Notes under the pieces: model-generated
Database searches by the model: none
What the model was told of the DNA's origin: nothing
What the model saw: only the letters and a program-made list of their open reading frames with translations
Assembly: GCA_030704615.1 (NCBI GenBank)
Contig: CM060731.1
Location: 5,208,001-5,272,000, forward strand
From: Takakia lepidozioides
Lineage: Eukaryota; Streptophyta; Takakiopsida; Takakiales; Takakiaceae
Direction of reading: 5' to 3'
DNA length: 64,000 nucleotides
Translations under genes and position numbers: made by a program
Shown here: positions 15,714 through 26,643 of the stretch, piece by piece
Numbering within the stretch: position 1 is the stretch's first letter
Layout: each line of letters starts with the position of its first letter

Positions 15714-16026
15714 TGTTGAGTTTTGCTAATCAGTCTGCTTCCACTAGCTCTTAGATCACATACTAACCACAATCATGCAATGAAGTACACACAAGAAAGG
15801 AGTAACAAATGAATAAGCTTGAATTGTATTGAGCCAAAAGTATAATCTGTTGTACTATGCACACTCCGCTAACTGCATAAAGCTACATTGTATGAGAGTC
15901 ACCTACTGTCGCTATGGTTCACTGATCGATAAGCGAAGCAGCGGCAGTCATCGCCCTATATCTATTCTGAACTACTCAAAAGTGAAATAGCAAGAAATCT
16001 ACTGTCAAGAAACAAGAGGGCCGTTA
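15714..16026 (-). repeat. LTR copy (3' in element sense) of copia element 2
   Basis: Plus-strand start TGTTGAGTTTTGC, end AGGGCCGTTA. It matches 19518-19827 except for a CAC insertion and a few substitutions. Its outer boundary at 16026 is a deletion junction, so the true LTR may be longer. Confidence 0.85.
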
Positions 16027-16611
16027 AAGATCTCCGTTCAGAAACGCTGTCTTGATATCGAACTGGGCCATCTCCATGTCCACTGCTGCTGCTATTGCAA
16101 GGATTGTACGTAGGGAGTCATATTTGACCACAGGTGCGAAAGTTTCAGCATAGTCAATGCCTAATTGCTGGGAGTAGCCTTTGGCGACCAGCCTCAAACT
16201 CCTCATTCATTGCAACATTCCACTCTGGTATTCCTTCTGCCTCGGAGTAGTTTCTTGGCTCTTCAAACAGTTCTCCTGTTCTTGCAATATATGCATTCGA
16301 CCCTCCAACGCTTCCACTTCCTGGCTTCCACCATTCACCGTATCTGTTCAGTGGTTTCTTTTCTCTTTGTGAGCGCGCACGAAGTGTCGACTTCAATGTA
16401 TTTGCTTGAATCCCTTCTATGATCACTTCTTCTTCAGACAATTCAGGGGTTATTACAATGTCTGAAGCTGGTGTGATTATCTCTTCGATGACTTCTTGTT
16501 CGTGATTCTGAACCCTCTCATCCCTCCTGCCTCCGGGATCTAAGGGTAGCTGCAAATCTTCTCTATTAAGATTAGGCGGCACTGCTCCATCTCTTGTGGC
16601 TGTTACTTTTT

Positions 16612-17230
16612 CCGTTGCGCCCCTTCCTGGCTCCGGAACGAAGAAAAAAGGGCGCAACTTACAATTTATTCGCAATGCGAATGAAGTGGTTTTAGCCTGA
16701 GAAGATGCGTGGAAGGGAAAAAAAAAGCCTCCGCCGGATAGACGGGTGGCCAGATGGGTGCAAGTGGAAGCCTTTTTTATAGACGGCTTTAGAATATAAA
16801 TTGACAAAAGTCTAACTACTATCAGTAAATTGGGTATTACACCATACACTTGTAAATCAATCGGGGTCTTTCACCTCGCTATCTGTGCTCTCGCTCCGCG
16901 CCTTTGACTCAGTAAAACGAGTCGTGGTTCGATTCAATAAGTAAAACACGGATACCGTGTTCGAAGTATCCGTGTTCGAAGCTTCTGTTCGCGCATCGCT
17001 TCCCCGCGGCGGCACTCCCTTCCCCAGCACTCTTCTAGCCCTTGCTCAAGTCTCATGGCGTGAGCTCTAAAAGACCGCCCCCATGTAGGGCAAATGTGAA
17101 AAGGTTTGTCAATTATCACTTAGATGGTCGACGATCCATACTCCGGCGAGAAAGCACAAGACGTCATTAAAGGAAATAGGGTTTACGGCCTCATAATTCA
17201 CCACTATTGCGTCGCCTAAACAAACTACAC
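16612..17230. other. Non-coding insert of about 600 bp within copia element 2
   Basis: This block separates a diverged copy of the 72-bp repeat (about 16549-16611) from two near-identical copies downstream. It has a short inverted repeat at its left end (GTTGCGCCC ... GGGCGCAAC), a tandem TATCCGTGTTCGAAG motif near 16950-16980, and no match to copia coding sequence. Its origin is unknown. Confidence 0.4.
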
Positions 17231-17238
17231 ATAGTTCG

Positions 17239-17400
17239 AGGGTTTCATGGAAAACTTGGCCCTCTTCTCTATTAAGATCAGGCAGCACCGCTCCATCTCT
17301 TGTGGCTGTTAGGGTTTCATGGAAAACTTGGCCCTCTTCTCTATTAAGATCAGGCAGCACCGCTCCATCTCTTGTGGCTGTTAGGGTTTCATGGAAAAAC
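17239..17400. repeat. In-frame 72-bp tandem duplication in the copia element
   Basis: AGGGTTTCATGG recurs at 17239, 17311 and 17383, exactly 72 bases apart. Each unit adds 24 codons to the polyprotein without changing its frame. Confidence 0.8.
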
Positions 17401-19500
17401 CCGTCACGACTAATCACGATCTTTCTCTTCGTTTGATTCCACAACCTATACGCCTTGCTCGTATCAGAGTATCCCACACACATTAGTTTCTCACTCTTTG
17501 CATCCAGTTTCGCAAAGCCTTGGGAATGTGCATGAACGCATCACATCCAAAAACCTTCAAGTGAGCCACACAAGGCTTCTTTCCATGTCACGCTTCATAT
17601 GTGGTTTTGTCACTCAAAGTCCGGGTTGCTCCTCTATTGAGTACATGAACTGCAGTATGAGTTGCCTCTGCCCAAAGTTCAAGCGCTACTCCTTGTGCAT
17701 GAAGCATGTTTCTCGCGCTCTCCACTATGGTTCTATTATCTCTCTCTGCAACTCCATTTTGTTCAGGTGAGTAGGGGGCAGTGATTTCGTGTTTGATTCC
17801 TGCATGTTGGAGATACTCACTGAGCTCCTTACTCATGTATTCTCCCCCTCTATCTGACCGTAATTTCTTGATCCTTCTCCCTGTGTCATTCACAACCATC
17901 TTCTCTAATTTCTGGAAACAGGAGAACACTTTAGATTTGTTCTTCACAAAGAACACAAACCTATAGCCGCTGTGGTCATCCTTAAAGAAGACAAAATATC
18001 TGGAACCTCGCACTGAATCTATGCTCATGGGGCCGCATACATCTGAATGGAAGAACTCTCCAGGTTTCGTTGCCTTTTCTTGATCTTGGTTAGCATGGAA
18101 AGGTAATCGGTGTTGTTTCCCATACTCACAACCTTCACAAAAAATCATCTCCTTAAGTATGAGGAGCACTTTTACCATTTGGCCCTTGTCCATCTTCTTT
18201 ATTGCCCCAAGATTTACGTGCCCCAAGCGGTGGTGCCAGATCTGCAGGCTACCATTTGCTCGTTCTTCTTTGATATCCCCAGTAGTAACCACATTTGCTT
18301 GTGACTGAGGTGACACAACTTCAATTTCCAAGCGGTAAAGTTTTCTCTCGCGTACCCCCACCATGACTGTTTTTTCTTCGTGATTTTGCATCTGACATCC
18401 TTGCTTTCCGTATGTAATAGAGATATTCTTATCGGCAGCCTGTCCAATCGAAAACAAGTTCGATGCCTGCAACCCAAAGTCGTCGATTGTCTGCAACATG
18501 ACTGCCCACTGTCCCTGTGGAATGGCCTTCAGATTCTTGAACCAGTCTTGTCTATCCGTCATATGCTCTGAAGCTCCACCGTCGGCTAACCAAACACTTT
18601 GATCTGCTCCCAATCCTGAGTCAGCCGAGAAAGCTTCACTCTCATTCGTCTCACTACTCGACGCAGTCTCACTTGCCGACACATTTTCTTGACTCGCATT
18701 ATTGCAGGGCTTATTCTTCTTGCATGCGCGCGACCAATGCCCTGTCTCCCCACATTTGTTACATCTCGTCCGCTTCTTAAGGGCGCTGATGTATTCTGCA
18801 TGGGATCTCTTTGTATACTCTTCTTTCTTCTTGCCTGCAGAGAAGAACGCTTGATCTGCATGTTCTTCCACGCCTCCCCTCACCTTGTCCAAGGTTTCCT
18901 CCTTTAGAAGCCTTGTCGTGAGAGTTTCGATCGTTTGCTTCTCTTCGGGTACATTATCCCAGGCAGCTATGATGTGCTTGTAGCTGGAAGGCAAGCTACA
19001 TATGACCTTGGTGATCACTGCAGAATCAGACGTATGCTCGCCCAAATCGTTGAGTTGCCTAGCCATCGCTTCAACTTTGCTTATGTGGCTCGCAATATCG
19101 TCACCTGCCTGCATCCTGTACTCAAAGAATTTTTGATGTAAAACATGTTTATTCTCAGATGCATTCTGTTCATGGATTGTGATCAACCGTGACCACATCT
19201 GATGGGATGTGTTGCAATTGCAAATGCTTTTCATCAACAACAGCACATATGAACATTTTAGCAGTGTTATTCTCTTCGTCCCACTGCTTCAAAGCCTCTT
19301 CTCCAACTACACTTGATCGCTCTACTGAACCATCTACAACTCCATAGATTTCTTTGGCCTCAAACACAATTTTCATTTGGAACTTCCATAGCTGGAAATT
19401 CTCCCCAGTGAACCTAGTAATGTGAGCCATGTCCTTGAGATCTCCTCCCCCCTTCATGTCGTGATACTAACTTTTCAATTGTGAAGATGAGGTATAGTGT

Positions 19501-19517
19501 GTGGTGGGCCCATAACC
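19501..19517 (-). promoter_or_regulatory. Primer-binding site for an initiator tRNA-Met fragment
   Basis: Directly inside the 5' LTR, the element-sense strand reads GGTTATGGGCCCACCAC. This is the complement of the anticodon arm of plant initiator tRNA-Met (loop CAU), not of its 3' CCA end. Priming by such a half-tRNA is known for Drosophila copia and yeast Ty5. The tRNA comparison is from memory. Confidence 0.7.
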
Positions 19518-19827
19518 TGTTGAGTTTTGCTAATCAGTCTGCTTCCACTAGCTCTTAGATCACATACTAACCACAATCATGCAATGAAGTACACACAAGA
19601 AAGGAGTAACAAATGAATAAGCTTGAATTGTATTGAGCCAAAAGTATAATCTGCTGTACTCTGCACACTCGGCTAACTGCATGAAGCTACACTGTATGAG
19701 AGTCTACTGTCGCTATGGTTCAGTGATCGATAAGCGAAGCAGCGGCAGTCATCGCCCTATATCTATTCTGAACTACTCAAAAGTGAAATAGCAAGAAATC
19801 TACTATCAAGAAACAAGAGGGCCGTTA
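19518..19827 (-). repeat. LTR copy (5' in element sense) of copia element 2
   Basis: Near-identical to 15714-16026. It abuts the primer-binding site at 19517. Flanking 5-base sequences of the two copies do not match, so no target duplication is visible. Confidence 0.85.
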
Positions 19828-21050
19828 TAGTCCAGGTGTGCGCTCAAATGTCTCATCCTCGTCTCATCGGAATGTATCAGGAAGCCCACTTCCAGAAATG
19901 AAGATACTTACATTATGAGTGGGATAGTTTGTGGCAGAGCGTCAGAAAACCATGCGGAGTGGAAGACATCTATGTAACAACGACAAACTTCAAAAAAACG
20001 TTGACTCATCTCTCAGAAGCGATAGGTCTAGGGCAGGATGGTGTTGTTTTTCCAAATTGGAGTTCGATGCTTGCAGTATTTCCAGTACAAATTATGCACC
20101 TGAGTTGAGCCGCGAGACTGGGATCATGCGGACGAGACACAAATAAGTTCTGTGAGAACTGCCAGGAATGAGTTACAAAGGTCAGAGGTATCGAGTATCG
20201 ACCAGGCAATGGAGACTGCCACAAGTCATGCGAAGCATCATTATCATGTAAGGCTATTCCTCTAGCAATAGATAAGCATCTCGATTAGGGGTATCTGACA
20301 AGAATTAGCTGTGATAAGATGGTTAAGCCTTTAATCATTTCAGATGCATGTGCAATGAAATCACAATCTTGCAATATCTCCTGCATTTTTTGATTGAGAT
20401 CAATCACTCTTGGCTTGCAACTTGGGTTTTATTTCTGATCCTGATAGCAGATAATCAGGGGTATTATCTCAGTTCTCCTCATTGTTCCTGGGGTGAGCCT
20501 GAGATTCTAGCTCCACCTCCCCACTTGCAGACCAAACTGAAGCCAATGAATGTCTGCACTCCATAGACAAACCCCCATTCAATCTTTGCACAATCATGCA
20601 CTTGCTGCTCGAACAATCCGAAGTGCCTCTAATTTAACTTTGTCCTTCGTCAAGGATTGTTATCAGCATTCTGTTATGCAGTACCATGTGACTTCAGCAT
20701 GAATGGTTTGTGGTTTCTGATGTGCAGATGAGATAATTACCCACCAAGTAGGTTGTGATTCTGTGTCTTATGTACCATGGTCCTGTATCTTTGTAATCTT
20801 CTCCCCAGAGAACTGCTCTTGAGGTGTGTGCCATCAGTCCAACCTGGACGTCCCTCACACACATCCAAAGGAGGAAGAGCAGAGGAGGTGAGAAAGGATG
20901 CCAGTATTGCCTTTGAAGACCCCATCCACAGGAGAGAACAGAGGTCTGAAAATCAGCACCAGATAATAGCAAAGTAATAAAATGATAGTCCAACAAAAAT
21001 GCGATTAGCCAAATTCTGCATTCATTGTCATTGACCATCAACTACCTGTG
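19828..21050. other. Non-coding interval
   Basis: I see no coding region or RNA gene; open frames are short and lack motifs. It separates copia element 2 from the inverted EFG1 fragment. Confidence 0.35.
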
Positions 21051-21202
21051 ACAAGCCAAATGTTTAGCTGACCAAAGAACTTGACTTGCAGTAGCCCAGG
21101 GCCGTCTTGCGCTCAATGTTGGAATGAAGGTCAGCCTTCTTCAGCTCTTCTAGTCTCTTTTGTTGAGCATCCTTCACTTCTGCAGGTAGGACCTATACAA
21201 AG
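21051..21202 (-). pseudogene. Inverted partial copy of EFG1 exon 2
   Basis: On the minus strand this closely repeats 22800-22950, including the end of the preceding intron (ATAGGTCCTACCTGCAG), most of exon 2 and the start of the following intron (AAACATTTGGCT). It carries an internal deletion (the codons for QSE through the repeated GAGCTTGAG are reduced), a lost base in the A-run at the exon end, and other changes. Because intron sequence is included it arose from DNA, not from spliced RNA. Confidence 0.85.
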
Positions 21203-22493
21203 AGAAACCTGGCAGAGTTGCTGGTGGCTATGGGCCCTCGTTAATCTAGGAAGCTTGTGATGGGTGGCATAGGACGCAAAAATATGTCTAATGAAATAGA
21301 GCTGCATTACCACTGTTCATGATTCCAAGCTACATAAAACATAGCAAGAGAAGAACAGGCACCCTTAAGAACTAAGGACAATGCTTCCACAGATCAATTG
21401 CAGTGTGAATAGTAGAAGCAGCAAAGCAGCATGAAGCTCACTCTCTCCCTCTTTCCTGCGCAAAAGAGATCATCTCACCAGTTGCAAAGAGCAAAGAGGA
21501 ATTCACTCTTGGGCACACCAGGTAAGGGAATACCGATGTACTCATCCACATTTCTATCCACCTTCCCCCAACCTCTCACTCTGAACGCGCAATTCCATCA
21601 AAGAACTGCAAAGACTTCAACTCCATACAACACCATCCAAGTAACCCAACTCCATACGAATCAACCATATTCGACTGAGTGAGTTGAGAGTCTCATATTT
21701 CCCTTGTGGGTTGAAACTTGAAACTCCATAACTGACGTGGGAGAGGCGGCGGTCGGGACTGACTAGCCACAGTTTGGAATAGACGCTAAGTGCATCGACT
21801 ATCTCTCTCGCTCTCTCTTTCTCTGGATTGCTGTTAACCATGGCGAAAATCCATTACTTGCAGTCATCGGAGCCAAACAAACAAACAAACAGGACAAGGA
21901 GATGAGAAGTTGTTCTCTCGATAAACTCTACAAACCAAAGACCACATCACGCCGTTGAACTCCATCAGTGAATACATGTAGCTACTCCCCACATACCATT
22001 TCAACCAAACAAATAGAATGGGATGAATGGCTTGGTGTAGTCTGTGACTTGAGTGGGCTCGACAGGAATTTTTGGCAATCTTCAGTATCTGCTCTTGCAA
22101 AGCTATGCTGCCTCAAAATCGAGAAAGATTAGGGTTATCCACCATAAACCGGAGCATATTATTATCCGATCATGTCGGCTACTCCAATTCTAGGGTATTA
22201 GCTGTCGTTTATAACTTAGGCCGAAGACTTACTGTACAATCCCCTTTTTCCGAGTGAGAAACTGATCCAACTGGGGCTCAAGCAAAATTTCGCGCAGGAT
22301 ATTCAGAAGAGAATGTTCATAACACCCTGGCAGTGTGTGAAGTGCCATCGACTCTCCCAGAAACCCTTGATCTGCTCACAACTGATTTTGCCTTAGACCT
22401 TGCATGGTGGGGAGTCCAGTTGTGGTTTCTCTGCGTTAAATTGAAGACTCTGTACGTGGATTCGAACTCACAGGAAACCCACTGGCGGGCTGA
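21203..22493. other. Upstream region of the EFG1 gene, non-coding
   Basis: No recognisable coding sequence. It contains an (AAAC)n stretch near 21880 and probably the promoter of the plus-strand gene starting at 22494. Confidence 0.35.
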
Positions 22494-25228
22494 ATGGCAC
22501 ATGGCGGATATGGAAAGAGGAAGGTGGCAGGCAGACCTCCATTGTCCCGTGGTTCAGGGTCTAGCCGGGGATGGGGCAGAGGACCAGGTGTTCGCAAAGA
22601 GACGGACAAGAAGTCCAAAATTGTGTCCACAAAGAATCAGATTCGCTCCATCGAGCGATTGCTGAAGAAGGTGTCCCCCATTGAGCTCACGCCTGTTAGA
22701 TATCAATCCTAGGGTGGTTTGTCATGTAGTTTGTAGTGCGATCTGCAGATGTTTCATGCTGTCCTCTCAGTATTAACGTAGTATTAACTTTCTGCATGTG
22801 TATAGGTCCTACCTGCAGAAGTGAAGGATGCTCAACAAAAGAGACTAGAAGAGTTGAAGAAGCAGTCCGAGCTCCATGCCAGGATTGAGCTTGAGCGCAA
22901 GATGGCGCTGCGCTACCGCAAAGTCAAGTTCTTTGGTGAGGTTAAACATTTGGCTGGTCACACTTTGCTGAATGGTAGTAATACATGAATGTGGTCAATC
23001 ACAGGCTTGTCATCCTCTGTCAATAGCATCAGAAAGTACAGCCATTGCCTCTGTCTATCCTGGGCCCAGGTGTGGCAGGGTGGGCAGACACCGAGTGATA
23101 AGTTCCTGACTTTGTAAACCTTGTGACTGGTTGTGGAGATACAGAGAGATTCAGGGTCTCGAGCAGAACCCTATGACAATTGTGTGTGTTGTTGTTAAAG
23201 TCCTTTATTATGGTTGCTAAGGAATGTAGGCTTGGTACAAACTTGCTCTTGTGTAGCTGCAGGGAGTTTCAAATCCTCCTGGCTTTCTCTCGGGCTGCAT
23301 CAAACTGCTTGCTGAAATGTCTGGCCACCATTGAACAGCTTAATCCTTGGCAAACTGCATATCATGGCTATCAATATGTTACCGAAGGAAGTCAGTTTGG
23401 TTGTCTGTGACATCACACTTCCTCCACCTATTCAAGACACCTTCATTCACATCTTCTAGATACGGTGGATGATCACTAGTTTAATTGGAGCTGTCACTAT
23501 TACAACCCATATAAGTTTCATGGTTTTAACTATGGACTGTTATGTGGCACGTCTGTACTGTGTTATTTCACTAGGACTCATCAATAACATGGGGGTTGGG
23601 GTTCCTTGCTTTACGTCCAGAGAGGAGGAAGATAGAGCGCAGAATACGCCGGCTGGAGAAGCAGCAAAGAGGCTTGTTGGATCATGCCTCTGATGACAAC
23701 ACTGAACAACTTGCCAATCTGACTGAACAGCTCGCTCAGCTGAAGGAGGACCTTGAGTATGTTCGGGTACGTCTCCCTCTCTCTCATTCACCTTCTCACA
23801 CAGAATTCATGAGCTATGTCCATTGACTGGGATGTCTCACTTGTGAGTGTGCAGTTTTTCCCAAAGACGGAAAAGTATGTGTCTCTGTTCATGGGCAATG
23901 AAGACGAGCAGGTCGTTGCAAAAAGAGGTGACCTCCGGGAAAAGATCAAGGCCAACTTGGCTGCTGCAACTGCTGCTGGGGTGGACCTGGAAGGTGTGAT
24001 TTTGATAAACACTACACCATTTCTGTGGCCTCAATATTTGAAGGGAAATATTGGATTACGGGAAAGGTGGGTGGGTGGGTGGGTCGGGGGGGGGGACCGG
24101 TTCAGAGAGAAGGATATGGGTGAACAGCAGGGATGAATTGAATCTTGCATGTACCTGTGCTTTGTAGACACCTCTGCAACGTATAGATTGATTGTTTGCA
24201 GCTCTGGCAAGTAACAAATTAACATGTTACAGAGACGGGAAGCGAGGATGAGGCCATGGATATGAGTGAGGATGACTTCTTCATGGCTGGCTCCTCTAGT
24301 GACGATGCTGATGATGAATGGACAGACAAGAGCCCCAGGTAACTGACCCTGGCTTGTGGGGTTTTCGCTTTTGCACAATGTGTGTGACTTCCCAGTGTAG
24401 GTTGTGAATGGGGCAGATATGTGCAACGTTGTCAAGTCAGTATCAGTGCCATGCGTCAGTGGCTTTTATCCTGTTCAAGAGGATTTCATATTCCTTCCCA
24501 CATCAGAAGTACCTCAATGATCTGATGACACCGTCCGCAGACTGGGAGAGGATAAGGATGACACTTCAAAGGAGCTGGTTCCTTTGAATCAACCATTGAG
24601 ATCATCACTTAGCAAAGCTTCTAAGCGCACACTCACAACCAGGAAAAACCAGGTATGCCCCTCCTGGTGACTTGCAGGTTCCTTCACAATGATTCCAGGT
24701 CTTCTCTTATCTCTCTTTCGTAGATAATGCAGTTTTAAAGCATGTGCCACTGACTTTTTCTATTATACAGGCCTCTCATCAATGTAACATGTCCAATTTC
24801 TTTTTATGCAGAGCGAAAAGTCAGCGAGGGTCCTAATGCCACCCCCGGGACCAAAGAGGCAGGGTCCATCATCTAGCAGAAATCCTCGGGTTGGTAAGTT
24901 CAGTAACAGCAGAACTCCATCAAGCAGCAGCGCTGGAGAGACAGGGAAAAGAGTCCGGTACAATCAGCACTCGTCCAGTAATGGTGAGGGAGAGACAGGG
25001 AAAAGAGTCCGGTACAATCAGCGCTCGTCCAGTAATGGTGAGGGAGAGACACGGAAAAGAGTCCGGTACAATCAGCGCTCGTCCAGTAATGGTGAGGAAG
25101 TTACCAGAGCTCGGAGCCAGCGGTCAAATAGTACTGTAAGCTGGGAAAATGTGAAGAGTTCGGCATCTGACACTCAACAATCTAAGCCCAAGCGCAAGAG
25201 ATCAAGGCCAAAGAAGAAGAAGACGTGA
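22494..25228 (+). CDS. EFG1: EFG1-like rRNA-processing protein (frame break in exon 2)
   Basis: Seven exons: 22494-22670, 22806-22936, 23621-23766, 23855-23993, 24233-24338, 24541-24652 and 24812-25228. The conserved core is NQIRSIERLLKK, VLPAEVKDAQQKRLEEL, then ERRKIERRIRRLEKQQRG and FFPKTEKYVSLF, the pattern of the Efg1 family, a nucleolar coiled-coil protein of the small-subunit processome acting in early 18S rRNA maturation. The C-terminus is acidic (SEDEAMDMSEDDFF) and then strongly basic (KPKRKRSRPKKKKT), fitting a nucleolar protein. Exon 7 holds three 54-bp repeats. All junctions fit in phase except that a run of four A at 22920-22923 puts the conserved KVKFF out of frame; three A would restore it. 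This is either a sequence error or a real inactivating insertion. Confidence 0.85.
24938..25099 (+). repeat. 54-bp tandem repeat, three units, in EFG1 exon 7
   Basis: The unit encodes ETGKRVRYNQRSSSNGEG (18 residues) and occurs three times with very few differences, extending the basic Ser-rich tail without breaking the frame. Confidence 0.85.
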
Positions 25229-26643
25229 ATGCACAGTCTAGGAACTCCTGCCTCTGTACACTAAGTTTACCCAGATGTGCAAACCATTTGGTCTTTGGTG
25301 AGGATTAGAGCACTTTCTCCAGTATTGTGCCATGGGTGTGGACTCTCTTCAGAAGCATGAAAGAGACTGTGACAGATCAATTAGGTGGTATGACCTCAGC
25401 TCTTGGAGATCTTTTGCAGCAATATCAGAAGGTCTGAATTCGTGGGTTGTGACCTGCCTGAGGTCTGACCCTTGGATCAACACACATCAATTGCTTGTGC
25501 GATAGTAGTGCGGCAAGGCCAGAAAATTTCCACATAGCGGCCATAGCGGCCTCTGGCAGGTAGCGGCCATTCTGTGCTCCCCCTATTCCCTTCCCATTCT
25601 CCCCCTTTCTGCTCTGTCCACTCAGCATGTGGTCTAAGGCCAATCCAGGCAAAGTACGATGTTATCTTCTCTGCCTGCCTGCTTCTTAGTGAACAGATAC
25701 ATCAGACAGTTCTGGGCCTGTTTATACTCAAGCCTTGTCCTCTCGTCCTCTCGTCCTCCCTCCCTCCCTCGTACATTTGGGCTGCGCCCCAAACACTCAG
25801 GCAAACTGCACTTGGTTTTAATTTGGTGTGTGACATGATACTTAAGAGTATTATAGCTTCAAGAGTGTTTTCCTGCTACAATATCGACAAGGCAAAGCAT
25901 TCAAGTCTCTGCATACTTAATCTCTCCCTACCTTTTCTTGAAAAGTAACATTCATTTCTTGTGGTGCTCTAGTTTAACGAAGGCCTCAGTCAACTGTTTC
26001 TTTAACCTCTTAATGGACATCAGGAGGACCAGCAGAGCTCCTCTACTACTGTTTCTCATGCTAAGCTTCCAAAAACAAATCTGCGCGCAAGATAAGCGAA
26101 TCTGCCAATCTCCATTCGCTTTCCAAATCTTGTTTTTTCCAAGAGAAGATCTGAAATGTGACTCCCTGCTGTCTTCCCCTTGTTTCTACGACAATTCCGC
26201 CTCGCATCTTGTGACTTATTACTTTGCAAAACTATGATCATATTCTCAACATTGTTTCTACAATCGTTCCGCCTGTCGGTGCTGGGCAGTTTCGATCACA
26301 GGCGCTCGGACTGATTGAATGACTGCCCCAACTTGTCTCGTGCGTGAAGTGTGAAGCTTTACCTTGCCAAGTGTCTGGAGGATGTCTGGAGCATCTAACG
26401 TTGTTGAATACATGGAAGAATAGTGGCATGTAGATGAAAGTTCCTCATCCCTAAGTGGGTCTCGAGTCCTGAGAAGCTTGTGTGTGACGATGTATTCTGC
26501 ACACGGATGCCAGAAGTTGTCTCTCTACCCTTCAATTTGAGGTCACAAAAGCGTGGTTGAATCTGAGAAGGAAGCGAACAGACAACACAATTTGTCCAAA
26601 GGATTTCTTGATTGTGTAAGACAGGAAAAGATTTGTCCCAGAG
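25229..26643. other. Intergenic interval between EFG1 and the ASC-1/AlkB gene
   Basis: Probably holds the EFG1 3' UTR and the promoter of the downstream gene. Short simple repeats (for example CCTCCCTCC near 25760) are present. No supported gene. Confidence 0.4.

Larger units (their letters stand above)
15714..19827 (-). mobile_element. Ty1/copia element 2 with both LTR copies, internally deleted
   Basis: Two direct copies, 15714-16026 and 19518-19827, differ at roughly eight bases plus a 3-base indel. The main open frame (19246-17588) carries gag, a zinc knuckle of CX2CX4HX4C form (CNKCGETGHWSRACKK), protease-like LADGGASEHM, and integrase with its zinc site (HHRLGHVN, CEGCEYGK) and DDE residues. 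The polyprotein continues in pieces at 17483-17109 and 16849-16154. Reverse transcriptase is cut off at DIKTAFLNGDL (16024), where it joins the LTR directly, so the second half of RT, RNase H and the polypurine tract are deleted. The element cannot move by itself. Confidence 0.9.

Noticed and set aside
16860-16945. tRNA-like text with GGTTCGATTC
   Set aside because: A T-arm-like word and a possible anticodon stem are visible, but no acceptor or D-arm pairing could be made.
15714-19827. Clean nested insertion of copia 2 into copia 1 with target duplication
   Set aside because: The five bases flanking the two LTR copies differ (GGCAC and TAGTC), and no copia 1 sequence continues beyond 19827.
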